Under the pieces are notes generated by a model, which was not told the DNA's origin, did not search any database, and worked only from the letters and a program-made list of their open reading frames with translations. This document shows, piece by piece, positions 34,220 through 43,196 of a DNA stretch of 64,000 bases. Made by a program: the position numbers and the translations under genes. Numbering within the stretch: position 1 is the first letter of the stretch; the number at the start of each line of letters is the position of its first letter. This stretch comes from DASVRZ01 sp038228695 (GTDB taxonomy: Bacteria; Verrucomicrobiota; Verrucomicrobiia; Chthoniobacterales; DASVRZ01), in the NCBI GenBank assembly GCA_038228695.1, contig JBBRPA010000014.1, positions 5,257 to 69,256 on the forward strand, in the 5' to 3' direction.

Positions 34220-35695
34220 TCAAGGTTTTAGCCAGAGTGTCATTTTGTCGGTGATGTTTTGGGGCTTAAAACCGGCTTTCCTAGCAGCGACGGCGAGTGG
34301 TTTTTCCAATTTGTCTGGTTTGAGATCCGTGAGAATGGCACCAGGTGGATCAGTGGCAAAAAGGGCAGCGAGATCGTCGGGAGCATAGAGTCCGAGTTGG
34401 GCGCGACGTGGTTGAGGAACGAGATGCGCAAATTGCCATCCAAACCTCCCCGTTGCTAGTCCTGGGTAGATCGAGAGGCCGCCCTCTAGAGCCACGATCG
34501 ATCGCAGGGTCAAAACTTTGCCCGAGGCGACCCGCGCCCTCAGGTCCAACCCGTCCTGATGGATTCGGGCGACATCCCAATCGCTAGGGTGAAATACCTG
34601 CCAAGCTCGCTCGAAAATGCTTCCGCCAAGGACGAGTCCAGCAACCGCACTAGTTAGTACGAGAAGGACCGCAGGGCGCCGGGCTCCACTGAGCAAGCGG
34701 GCGCCCAGCAACGCAGCCAGCGGTGCGACAACGTAGAAATGCTGCATTTCGTAGCGCGACGGTGCAAACGCTCCGGCCAGTAATCCGAGCAGTGGAAAGG
34801 CGAGGGGCCATCGACGCGGGATGCTTATCCGCAAACGCAGAAGGGCGAGGCCGAGGAACGGAAGCAGCAGAGGCAAATTTGAGAGAACAACCTCCTTAAA
34901 GAAAAAGCGGAGTTTGCGCCACGGCGTGATGGTTTTAAGGATGCGGCTGTTATCTGCGTCAAGGAGCGGAAGGCGGGGAAATTGGAAATTGCCGAAGAGG
35001 TAGGCATCCGGGCTTTGCAGATAAAAACCGACGCTGGGGGCGAGGGCTACCGCGACTCCGGCGGCTGCGGCGCCACAATGGAGTAGGCGGTTTTTTTTGG
35101 TAAGTCCGGGCCAGAACAGAGCAGCGAACGGAAGTAGCCCGGCAAAGGGCAAAAACGTCAGGCGGCTTCCGGCTGAAAGTCCCGCCAAAATACCTGCGGC
35201 CAGCCAACGCCAGATACCCGGCTGCTCGCAAAACAAGAGTAACGTCAAACCACCCAGCGCGAAAAGTGTAGAGACATCATGGTTCCACGCCCGACCGGAA
35301 GAAACATCATAGAGATGGCTGGTCAGCCAGAGAGTGGTGATCGCCGCGCTTAGCGCGAGACGCAGAGCGTGGTTTTTTTCAGCGATGGCCCGCCAAGCGC
35401 AGATGAAAAGGAGAAATGCAGTTAGCAACGAGGCGATGCCGGAGATGAGCCGGGCGGCAAAGAGCGGCGCCGGGATTAATTTCATCGCCAGAGCGTCGAT
35501 GGCGATTAGGTAAGGCTGATGGAAAATTGGCACATCGCGATAGGGAATTTTTCCCTCGTGCGCCCAAAGCCAAGCCGGAGCAACAAATTGATGCTCGTCG
35601 CGGCTGAGGCCGAGTCCGAGGCATTGGCCGATGCAGACGAGCGCAACGATGAGGAGAAAGAACAAGCCTCCCGCGCCGACGAGTCGTTGCTTCAT
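34220..35695 (-). CDS. GT-C-like integral membrane glycosyltransferase
   Basis: The 491-residue protein has about eleven hydrophobic segments. An acidic motif (SRDEHQFVAPAW) sits in the first periplasmic loop, as in the GT39/PMT and ArnT superfamily, which use polyprenyl-phosphate sugars. No exact family member can be named. Its start overlaps the TVP38 gene stop by four bases (ATGA), and both follow the MTHFR fusion on the same strand. Confidence 0.7.
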   Translation of the reverse strand: MKQRLVGAGGLFFLLIVALVCIGQCLGLGLSRDEHQFVAPAWLWAHEGKIPYRDVPIFHQPYLIAIDALAMKLIPAPLFAARLISGIASLLTAFLLFICAWRAIAEKNHALRLALSAAITTLWLTSHLYDVSSGRAWNHDVSTLFALGGLTLLLFCEQPGIWRWLAAGILAGLSAGSRLTFLPFAGLLPFAALFWPGLTKKNRLLHCGAAAAGVAVALAPSVGFYLQSPDAYLFGNFQFPRLPLLDADNSRILKTITPWRKLRFFFKEVVLSNLPLLLPFLGLALLRLRISIPRRWPLAFPLLGLLAGAFAPSRYEMQHFYVVAPLAALLGARLLSGARRPAVLLVLTSAVAGLVLGGSIFERAWQVFHPSDWDVARIHQDGLDLRARVASGKVLTLRSIVALEGGLSIYPGLATGRFGWQFAHLVPQPRRAQLGLYAPDDLAALFATDPPGAILTDLKPDKLEKPLAVAARKAGFKPQNITDKMTLWLKP

Positions 35696-36411
35696 GCGGT
35701 GCGCAAGGCAGTCACGCGCTCATCGATTTCCCGAAGCAACCCGATGGAGATCTGCGCCAGCGCTGCCGTGACGCCTAGCGTGATAACAAGACCGCCGACT
35801 AACAGTGAGGAAGATCCGAAATGAAACGACGCGCGGTCACTGAGAAAACGAACGCCAAACTGGCCGAGTGTGCCGAGGTAAACGTAGAGAAATAATCCGG
35901 GCGCCTGACCGAGCGCAATCCATCCGAGGCACGACCAGAAACGCAGCCGGGTGATCCCATAAAAATAATTCAAAAGACTGGTTGGAAAGAGCGGATGAAG
36001 TTGGCTCAGAAAAACAATTTTACCGCCGCGTTCCCCGACGACCTGATCCATCGCTTGCCAGCGCAGGTTGGCCATCATTCTATTTTCAACCCAGCGACGG
36101 GCAACAGTTCGCGCGATCAAAAACGCGAGGGCAGCTCCGAGGACGTTGCCGAGCAGGATGATGGCGAAACCCCACCAGAGTCCGAAGAAAAAGCCCGCCC
36201 CGATCGTGAGGATTCCGGCGGGGAGGAGCAGCAGATTACAGCCAGCGTAGAGAAGAGGATAGGCAAGGATGCTCGTCGGGCCAAGGTCCTGCACCCAGCG
36301 TTGCGCTGCGGCGATCCAGGTGAGGAGCGGGAATTTGTGCGAGGCCCAAGCGAGGAGAATCGCGAGGAGGGCGAGTCCGCTGGATTGAAGGGCAAGAGCG
36401 CGATGTTTCAT
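35692..36411 (-). CDS. TVP38/TMEM64 (SNARE-associated/DedA-like) membrane protein
   Basis: The 239-residue protein has the family core AGFFFGLWWGFAIILLGNVLGAALAFLIART and the FLSQLHPLFPTSLLNYFYGIT segment, with about five helices. Relatives act as lipid scramblases or in membrane homeostasis. Its N-terminal start follows the MTHFR-fusion stop by four bases, and its end overlaps the downstream GT-C-like gene. Confidence 0.85.
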   Translation of the reverse strand: MKHRALALQSSGLALLAILLAWASHKFPLLTWIAAAQRWVQDLGPTSILAYPLLYAGCNLLLLPAGILTIGAGFFFGLWWGFAIILLGNVLGAALAFLIARTVARRWVENRMMANLRWQAMDQVVGERGGKIVFLSQLHPLFPTSLLNYFYGITRLRFWSCLGWIALGQAPGLFLYVYLGTLGQFGVRFLSDRASFHFGSSSLLVGGLVITLGVTAALAQISIGLLREIDERVTALRTA

Positions 36412-36415
36412 TTTC

Positions 36416-38233
36416 TCATAGGGATCTCACGAAACCAGCCAGTTCCGTAGTGGTTTCGTAGTTGAGGAACGGCGTAATGAGATACACACCAGGGAATCGG
36501 TCGAGGGCAGCCCGGCAGATGTCTTTTCCGAGTTCGATGCCTTTGGTTTTGCCTTCAGCGCCCTCGAGTCCGCGCATGGATTCGCGGACGTGATCGGGGA
36601 TGACAATCCCGGGTACTTCGTTGTGGAGAAACTCCGTCTGGCGTCCGTTCAGGAGCGGCCAAACCCCAGTGAAAATGGGGACGCTGAGGTGGGCGGTGCG
36701 GCGATACATTTCCGCGACAAGACCCGTATCGAAGACTGGTTGGGTCATGACGTAAGAGGCTCCGGCGGCGATTTTGCGCTCGAGGCGGGCGACCTGTGCG
36801 TCGAGGTTTTTGGCGTTGGGATTAAAGGTGCAACCTTGCACGAAGTTGGTCTGCACTTTGATGCTTTTGCCCGCCTGATTATAACCTTCATTCAAGCGGG
36901 AAATAATCCGCATGAGTTCAATCGAGTTCACATCATACACCGAGGAAGCGCCTGGGTGATCGCCGACTTTCGCCGGATCGCCGGTAAGCGGCAAAATATG
37001 CCGGATGCCGAGCGCAGCAATGCCCATTAACTCACTCTGCAAACCGAGCAAATTGCGGTCGCGGCAACTAATATGCAGCAGGGGCATGATCCCGAGCCGC
37101 TCCTTCAGCAACGCGCCCACGGCGACGTTCGAGACGCGGAGAATCGCGAGGGAATTATCCGCCAGCGTCACCGCGTCGCTGCCAGCTTCGGCGAGTGCTC
37201 GGGCTCCGGTAAAAAATTTTTCCAGATCGAGCGTTTTCGGAGGATCTAACTCGGTCACGATGACTTTTTTTCCCTCGGCGATCAGATCGAGAAGACTAAC
37301 CTCTTCGGAATGAGTCGGGGCGCTCGGGCGAGGCGGTTCGGTAATACGGACGACAGTTTTCGATGTGGCGGGATGAAATCCGGCGAGTGCCTTGGACAGC
37401 GCGGCAATGTGGGCCGGACTGGTCCCGCAGCAACCACCGATTAAGCGCGCGCCTTGTGCGGCAAATTCGCGCCCGGCGGTGGCGAAGTATTCTGGCGACA
37501 GTCCGTAAAGATAGCGTCCATCGCGATAGAGGGGATGCCCAGCATTGGGAGACGCCGCGAGGATGAATTCGAGCGGAATTTTTTCGAGGACGCGAAGCAT
37601 GGCGTGAGGGCCGCTGAGACAATTCAGACCGACCACATCGGCCCCGGCAGCGGTTAGTTTCCGGAACGCGTCCACGATGCTTTCCCCGGTGGAAAGTCGG
37701 CCTTCCTCGCTGCAAACCATCGAGCACACTGTCGGGACAGCGCTGAGACTTTTAGCCGTGCCGAGAGCGAGCAGAATTTCGTCGAGGGAAAGGAACGTTT
37801 CGAGTTGAAGGACATCAACGCCGGCATCGAGCAACGCGGTGATTTGTTCCCGATAGACCGCCGCCGGGTCAACGCCCTGCTCGCGGATTGCTTCCAACCT
37901 CCCACCGAGCGGACCGACCGAGCCAGCGACGAAAGCGTCCTTTCCGACCACGGCTGTTTTGGCGAGACGAACGGCGGCAGCATTGAATTCGCCCACGCGA
38001 TTTTCCAGACCGAAACGGGCGAGGCGGACGGCGTTGGCCCCGAAGGTGTTCGTCTCGATGAAACGCGCCCCGGCGGCGAGGTAATCGGAGTGGATGCCAA
38101 GGATCAAAGCCGGATTCCCAATCACCAACTCCTCGAAGCATCCGTCCGGCAGCGCTCCTCGGGCGATGATTTCCGTGCCCATGGCGCCATCTCCGCAAAG
38201 CAGACCGGAGCTGAGTTGGTCGAGAAAATCCAT
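36416..38233 (-). CDS. Bifunctional homocysteine S-methyltransferase/5,10-methylenetetrahydrofolate reductase
   Basis: This fusion resembles Bacillus YitJ. Residues about 5-285 are a homocysteine methyltransferase (GAMGTEI, ETNTFGAN, and the zinc-binding GGCCGTSPAHI). Residues about 320-605 are an MTHFR domain (VTELDPP, LPLTGDPAKVG, TNFVQGCTFNPNA, YVMTQPVFD, PGIVIPDHV). Methylene-THF is reduced to methyl-THF and methionine is made. ATG at 38233 is preferred over a TTG at 38248. It heads a leftward unit of three genes. Confidence 0.92.
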   Translation of the reverse strand: MDFLDQLSSGLLCGDGAMGTEIIARGALPDGCFEELVIGNPALILGIHSDYLAAGARFIETNTFGANAVRLARFGLENRVGEFNAAAVRLAKTAVVGKDAFVAGSVGPLGGRLEAIREQGVDPAAVYREQITALLDAGVDVLQLETFLSLDEILLALGTAKSLSAVPTVCSMVCSEEGRLSTGESIVDAFRKLTAAGADVVGLNCLSGPHAMLRVLEKIPLEFILAASPNAGHPLYRDGRYLYGLSPEYFATAGREFAAQGARLIGGCCGTSPAHIAALSKALAGFHPATSKTVVRITEPPRPSAPTHSEEVSLLDLIAEGKKVIVTELDPPKTLDLEKFFTGARALAEAGSDAVTLADNSLAILRVSNVAVGALLKERLGIMPLLHISCRDRNLLGLQSELMGIAALGIRHILPLTGDPAKVGDHPGASSVYDVNSIELMRIISRLNEGYNQAGKSIKVQTNFVQGCTFNPNAKNLDAQVARLERKIAAGASYVMTQPVFDTGLVAEMYRRTAHLSVPIFTGVWPLLNGRQTEFLHNEVPGIVIPDHVRESMRGLEGAEGKTKGIELGKDICRAALDRFPGVYLITPFLNYETTTELAGFVRSL

Positions 38234-38342
38234 GTCTTGGCTACGCAAACTGATTTAACCGCTGAACGCAAGTGGTTTGCATTTCGAGTGGGGTCTCCCG
38301 CTGTGGTGGTTGCTTTTTTCCCGACGCACCCTAAAAAAGGAT

Positions 38343-39032
38343 ATGCCTCGGTTTATTCTCTGCTTTTTGCTGATCTTTCTCTGCACGCTCGCCCGGGCCG
38401 CGTCGCCCTCGATCGTTCTGATCGACGCTGGGCACGGCGGCAAGGATCAGGGAGGGACGGGCAATGGCCTAGTCGAGAAAAATTTGACGCTGGACACAGC
38501 GCGGAGGCTTCAGACCGCGCTCACGAAAGCCGGCATTCGCACCCGAATGCTCCGGGACGCCGATTTTTTCATCGAACTCGATGACCGCGTCGCTCTCGCT
38601 AATCAATATGTCGGCAAGGACGCGATCCTCGTTTCCATCCACTACAACGCCGTTAGCAGTGCCGGGCCTCACGGGGTCGAAACCTTCTTTTGGAAACCTG
38701 AGGCCACCGCGTTGGCCACGCGTATCCAGCAAAATGTTGCCCGGCGGACTGGTTTTCTGAACATTGCGATCAATCGCCGCCGGTTACGGCTGACTCGGAA
38801 TCCGCGTATTCCGTCTGTACTCGTCGAGGGCGCTTACATGACAAATCCCTCCGACGCTCGGCGGCTCGCGACGCCTGAGACGCGGCAGGCCGTGGCGCAG
38901 GGAATATGCGACGGGATTCTTGAATTGCGGGCGAAAGGTGAGGCGGGCATTCGGAGGGTTCCAGAAATTACCTCGCCGCTGTCGCGCCCGACGGATCCAG
39001 CGGATGGTGGAAAACGCATCCGAGTGGATTAA
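38343..39032 (+). CDS. N-acetylmuramoyl-L-alanine amidase (Amidase_3)
   Basis: The start at 38343, behind aaaaagg, gives a signal peptide (MPRFILCFLLIFLCTLARA). The zinc amidase domain then shows IVLIDAGHGGKDQG, GLVEKNLTLDTA, LVSIHYNAVSS and LVEGAYMTNPSD, containing the zinc His and Glu ligands and catalytic Glu of the AmiC class. The 229-residue protein cleaves stem peptides from MurNAc and probably acts in the periplasm at division or remodelling. It precedes a class A PBP on the same strand by 66 bases. Confidence 0.9.
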   Translation: MPRFILCFLLIFLCTLARAASPSIVLIDAGHGGKDQGGTGNGLVEKNLTLDTARRLQTALTKAGIRTRMLRDADFFIELDDRVALANQYVGKDAILVSIHYNAVSSAGPHGVETFFWKPEATALATRIQQNVARRTGFLNIAINRRRLRLTRNPRIPSVLVEGAYMTNPSDARRLATPETRQAVAQGICDGILELRAKGEAGIRRVPEITSPLSRPTDPADGGKRIRVD

Positions 39033-39098
39033 TGAGATCGGACCAGATTCGTAGTTGCCGAAACGGGTGCTTCCGCTGAAAATACCGCTCCTCGTTTT

Positions 39099-41540
39099 AT
39101 GTGGGATTACAAACCGCGCCCTCCTTTCTACGCTCGCCCGTGGTTTATTTTCACCGCGTGCTTTTTTCTGGTCATAGGTTTCGGAGTCCTCGCGTTTTTT
39201 CTTTACTGGCAAAGCGTTTACGTCAAAAAAGCCGCCGAATTCGATTTAAACCAACTCTCCAAAATGGAGAACGCGAGCACGATTTTCGATCGCAAGGGGC
39301 GGGAACTTGGAAAAATCCTCGTCGAAAATCGCGAAGTCGTGCCGTTTTCCCGCATCTCGAAAAACCTCGTTGACGCAGTTATCGCTGCTGAAGATAACCG
39401 TTTCTACGAGCACGGTGGCGTCGATTACATGGGCATGGCCCGAGCTGCCCTGAAAAACTACCAAGCCGGAAAAATCCGTCAGGGAGCCAGTACCGTCACC
39501 CAGCAGCTCGCCCGTAACAGTTTCGATCTTCACGAAAAAACCTACGAGCGGAAAATCGTCGAAGTTTATCTCTCGAAGCGAATCGAGGAGAACCTATCGA
39601 AGGACAAAATCATGGAGTATTACCTCAACCGGGTTTACTTCGGTGGCGGGCTTTACGGCTGCGAGTCGGCGGCCAAGGGTTATTTTGGAAAGCCAGCGGC
39701 CGACCTTTCCGTCGGCGAAGCGGCCACGCTTGCCAGCATTCTCAAGGGCCCGAATCTCTATTCGCCTTGGAGAAATCCGAAGGGCGCCGAGCAGGAGCGC
39801 GATTTTGTATTGGGCCGCATGTTGGAGATCGGGAAAATCACCCAAAAGCAATTTGACGACGCGAAACTGCTCAGCTTCCGCGTTCGCCCGCGTAAATCCT
39901 CCAGCCGGGGCCAATCTTACGCGCTCGATTTGATTCGCCAACGGCTGACCACGGATCTCGATTTCGACTCAGCTGCGAGTGCGGGCTACCGGATTTACAC
40001 CACGATTGATCTCGATTTGCAACGGACGGCCGAGGAAGCGCTTTCGACCGAACTGGCAAATGTCGAGGCGGAGCCGGGATATCCGAATCCCACGCTGGCG
40101 CAATGGAAGGCGTCCAGGAAGCCCACGAGTGACGCCGCCGACCTGAAACCGGAAGAACAACTGCCCGATTATTTGCAAGGAGCAGTTTATGCGCTCGACT
40201 CAGGGACGGGCGGCATTCTTGCGTTGGTGGGCGGACGGAAATATAGCGACAGCCAATATAATCGCGCCACGGATGGACTGCGTCCCCCGGGAACGGCGTT
40301 CACCCCGTTTGTTTTCGCCGCTGGATTGGCCGACAACGTCTTTCCTGGAACCCTCGTGGACGATTCCGCAATGGATAACCGGGGGGTGATGATTGGTGGA
40401 TTCACCGGCGTGCTGGGGGAATGGGGAACCGAGCGGGCCGATGCCCAATACGAAGGGCTAATCCCGGCGCGGCGGGCAATTTCGCAGGGGAAAAACGCCG
40501 CCTCGGTGCGCTTCGGACTCGATGTGGGGCTGGACAAGGTGATCGCTTTTGCGAAGGCAGCGGGAATGGATTCGCCCATGCGGCAATTCCCCGCGGCTTT
40601 CCTCGGCAGCAGCGAGGTCTCCCTGGCCCAACTGACCAACGCCTATACGATTTTCCCCGAGGGAGGTTACCGGGCGAAGACGCCCTATCTGATCTCGCGG
40701 GTCGAGGAGGCAGATGGGACGCTGGTTTACCAAGCCACGCCAACTCGGGTGAAAGTCACCTCGCCAGCAGTGGCGTTCGAGATTCATTCCTTTCTGAACG
40801 ACGTCCTCGAGGAGGGCACGGCGGCAAATGCGTCGGTCAAATTCAAGCTCCGCAGCTTTCCCGGCGGTGGAAAAACGGGCACGGCGTATAACTTCACCGA
40901 TGTCTGGTTTGTTGGTTACGACAGTCAGGTCACCTGCGGAGTCTGGGTGGGCTTCGACAAACGCCGACCGATTTATCATGGAGCCTTTAGCAATAAAATC
41001 GCCCTGCCGATCTGGTCCGCGATCATGAACGCCTCGCTCACCTCCTACCCGCCGGAGCAGATTCCGCGGCCCGCAAACATTGAAAAAATTGAGGTCTGCA
41101 AAGCATCGGGTCTGCCCGCGACGCGCGACTGTTTTAAAACTAACGAACAGGGGCTGAGGCAGCGAACAACGTTCTATGAATTCTCCTCCGCCGAGCAGAC
41201 TCCCAAGGGAACCTGCTTCGTTCACGGAGGCACCGGCACGACGGTGCCGATGATGACGAACAGTGGCAAAGTGCCCGTGGCGCAACTGGCGACGAATACG
41301 AGTGCAGTTCCGTCCATTCCCATGAAGGCCCCAGCACTCGTCGGAACGATCGATCCTTTTAATTCCTCCGTGCCTCGAGCAGAACCCGTTCATCCCGAAG
41401 GTGACGTGGCGAAAAATGACCCCAACGCCACGCCGACTGCACCGCAAGTCATGCGCGCCGAGCCAGTCCGCCCTCTCGACCGGGCCAGTGCCGAGCCTAC
41501 GCTTAATATCGAGCCGCCGCCGCCGCTTGATCTACAATAA
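39099..41540 (+). CDS. Class A penicillin-binding protein with degenerate transpeptidase motifs
   Basis: The 813-residue PBP1A-like protein has a transmembrane anchor (about 15-37). Its GT51 glycosyltransferase domain (about 60-235) has intact motifs AEDNRFYEHGGVD, QGASTVTQQLARN and YLNRVYFGGGLYG. The transpeptidase domain keeps KTGTA (Lys592), but the SxxK position reads T399-A-F-T402 and SxN reads G464-K-N466. The nucleophile Ser and the general-base Lys are absent, so it probably polymerises glycan but does not cross-link by the usual mechanism. The C-terminus is Pro-rich. Confidence 0.9.
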   Translation: MWDYKPRPPFYARPWFIFTACFFLVIGFGVLAFFLYWQSVYVKKAAEFDLNQLSKMENASTIFDRKGRELGKILVENREVVPFSRISKNLVDAVIAAEDNRFYEHGGVDYMGMARAALKNYQAGKIRQGASTVTQQLARNSFDLHEKTYERKIVEVYLSKRIEENLSKDKIMEYYLNRVYFGGGLYGCESAAKGYFGKPAADLSVGEAATLASILKGPNLYSPWRNPKGAEQERDFVLGRMLEIGKITQKQFDDAKLLSFRVRPRKSSSRGQSYALDLIRQRLTTDLDFDSAASAGYRIYTTIDLDLQRTAEEALSTELANVEAEPGYPNPTLAQWKASRKPTSDAADLKPEEQLPDYLQGAVYALDSGTGGILALVGGRKYSDSQYNRATDGLRPPGTAFTPFVFAAGLADNVFPGTLVDDSAMDNRGVMIGGFTGVLGEWGTERADAQYEGLIPARRAISQGKNAASVRFGLDVGLDKVIAFAKAAGMDSPMRQFPAAFLGSSEVSLAQLTNAYTIFPEGGYRAKTPYLISRVEEADGTLVYQATPTRVKVTSPAVAFEIHSFLNDVLEEGTAANASVKFKLRSFPGGGKTGTAYNFTDVWFVGYDSQVTCGVWVGFDKRRPIYHGAFSNKIALPIWSAIMNASLTSYPPEQIPRPANIEKIEVCKASGLPATRDCFKTNEQGLRQRTTFYEFSSAEQTPKGTCFVHGGTGTTVPMMTNSGKVPVAQLATNTSAVPSIPMKAPALVGTIDPFNSSVPRAEPVHPEGDVAKNDPNATPTAPQVMRAEPVRPLDRASAEPTLNIEPPPPLDLQ

Positions 41541-41594
41541 ATCAGGCGGGCAATCAGTTAGGAAATTGCGCCCTGGTGTGCTATCATCCCGCTG

Positions 41595-42908
41595 ATGAAA
41601 TTCGCAGCCCTCGGCCTTGCTCTAGTGTTTGGTTTGCTCGCGCCCGGTTTTTCCCGCGCGGCGGCTATCGAAAAAGTGGAGGACAAAAAAGGACAGGACT
41701 CGGCTTACGACAGCATGTCGGTCTTAGCACGCGCCCTGGAACTCATTCGCCAGGACTACGTTGACGAGTCGAAGACGGCTTACAAAGACCTCACTTACGA
41801 CGCCCTTCAGGGCATGCTCTCTGCCCTCGATCCTCACTCGCAGTTCATGGCTCCGGCGGATTTCAAAGACATGCAGTCCGACACGAAAAGCGAGTTCACC
41901 GGACTGGGGATCGTCGTTTCCTTCAAGGGCGCCACGCTGACGGTGGTCACCCCGATGGAGGATTCTCCCAGTTTCAAGGCGGGCATCTTGCCGGGAGATC
42001 AGATTCTCCGGATTGACGGGGAAAGCACCGATAAAATGGAACTGAACGACGCGGTCAACCGTCTTCGCGGAGAGACTGGAAAATCTATCAAACTCACCAT
42101 TTCCCGGTCTTCGACCCGCGAGATCAAGGATTTCGACCTCGTTCGCACCGTGATCAAAATAGCCAGTGTGAAGGACGCCAAAATGGTTAGCAACGCGACC
42201 ACCGATGGCTATAAAATTGGTTACGTCCGCATTACCCAATTTAACGAACCGACCGCCAGCGATCTGCAAAAAGAAATCGCCAAACTCCGCGAACAAAACA
42301 TGCAGGCTCTTATCATTGATCTGCGGCATAACCCGGGTGGTTTGCTTAACAGCGCGGTGGACGTTTGCAGCCAGTTTCTTCCACCAAACCAAATGGTTGT
42401 TTATACCGAAGGCCGGGCCGCATCGCAGAAGCGGGTCTATCGCACGGCTGGCATTGAAAAACCGGATACGAAGACCCCGTTGGCCATCCTCGTGAACAGC
42501 GGGAGCGCGAGTGGCGCGGAAATCATGGCTGGGGCGTTAAAAGATTTGAACCGCGCCGTCGTGGTCGGCGAGACGACGTTCGGCAAAGGCAGTGTGCAAA
42601 GCGTGGTGCAATTGCAGGACGGTTCGGCGGTGAAACTAACCACCGCAAAATACTTCACGCCCGGCAGACAAGTCATCCACGAGCACGGGATTGTGCCGAC
42701 CATCGTCGCTCCGATGACTGCCGACCAAGAACGAACGCTGGTGATGTCTCGACGCGAGGAGCAACTCAGCAGCGAGGAGCAGGCGAACGTGGATAATTTT
42801 GACGACCCACAACTCGACCGTGCGATCGATGCGCTCAAGGGCGTGCTGATCTACACTCAGGTGGCCAAACTCGATACCGCTCCGGGCAGTTCGCCGAAGG
42901 TAAAATAA
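41595..42908 (+). CDS. C-terminal processing peptidase (S41, CtpA-like)
   Basis: The 437-residue periplasmic protease has a signal peptide (MKFAALGLALVFGLLAPGFSRAA). A PDZ domain (about 95-175; GLGIVVSFKG, GILPGDQILRIDG) is followed by an S41 core with the catalytic Ser in VNSGSASGAEI and the Lys in TTFGKGSVQS. Such enzymes trim C-termini of envelope proteins or regulate wall hydrolases. It follows the PBP by 54 bases and belongs with the wall genes amidase and PBP. Confidence 0.92.
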   Translation: MKFAALGLALVFGLLAPGFSRAAAIEKVEDKKGQDSAYDSMSVLARALELIRQDYVDESKTAYKDLTYDALQGMLSALDPHSQFMAPADFKDMQSDTKSEFTGLGIVVSFKGATLTVVTPMEDSPSFKAGILPGDQILRIDGESTDKMELNDAVNRLRGETGKSIKLTISRSSTREIKDFDLVRTVIKIASVKDAKMVSNATTDGYKIGYVRITQFNEPTASDLQKEIAKLREQNMQALIIDLRHNPGGLLNSAVDVCSQFLPPNQMVVYTEGRAASQKRVYRTAGIEKPDTKTPLAILVNSGSASGAEIMAGALKDLNRAVVVGETTFGKGSVQSVVQLQDGSAVKLTTAKYFTPGRQVIHEHGIVPTIVAPMTADQERTLVMSRREEQLSSEEQANVDNFDDPQLDRAIDALKGVLIYTQVAKLDTAPGSSPKVK

Positions 42909-43113
42909 AGCGAGATCGGGCGGATTTTCTATCTCCCTTAAACGTCGTTCTTTCGAAAACCCCTTGGGTTGATTCCCGGACGAAATTTTTTCGAAAAAAA
43001 ACTTTCCGAGGCGAGTCTGTTTCCAAGTCTCCCAAACTCAGCGGCTAACGCCCGAAATGGCGTTTGAAGTGTCATCCGTCGAGGACCTCCCGGGGCAAAA
43101 TTTTCTTGCCGCA

Positions 43114-43129
43114 GTTCAATCTATTGTGT
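43114..43129. promoter_or_regulatory. NrdR-box-like site, distal
   Basis: The 16-base stretch gttcaatctattgtgt agrees with the remembered NrdR-box consensus acaCwAtATaTwGtgt at about 12 or 13 positions, including the central palindromic bases caat-ct-attg. It lies about 70 bases upstream of the nrdJ ATG. NrdR represses ribonucleotide reductase genes when dATP is high. Confidence 0.55.
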
Positions 43130-43144
43130 TTTTTTATGTCCTGT

Positions 43145-43160
43145 TCACCACATCGTGTGG
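43145..43160. promoter_or_regulatory. NrdR-box-like site, proximal
   Basis: tcaccacatcgtgtgg matches the same consensus at about 10 of 16 positions and contains the palindrome accaca-tcg-tgtggt (43147-43161). Its centre is exactly 31 bases from the centre of the distal box, i.e. about three helical turns, which is the tandem spacing typical of NrdR sites. Confidence 0.5.
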
Positions 43161-43196
43161 TTTCGCCGAAACCCCCTCGTTTAACCTGCTCTAGCT

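Noticed and set aside
40458..41447. Leftward ORF (329 codons) opposite the PBP gene
   Set aside because: Shadow frame with skewed Arg/Gly/His content; the PBP motifs on the other strand are unambiguous.
42909..43113. Cobalamin riboswitch before nrdJ
   Set aside because: No B12-box (GCCACTG-like) pattern was seen in the gap; the notable signals are the two NrdR-like palindromes further down.
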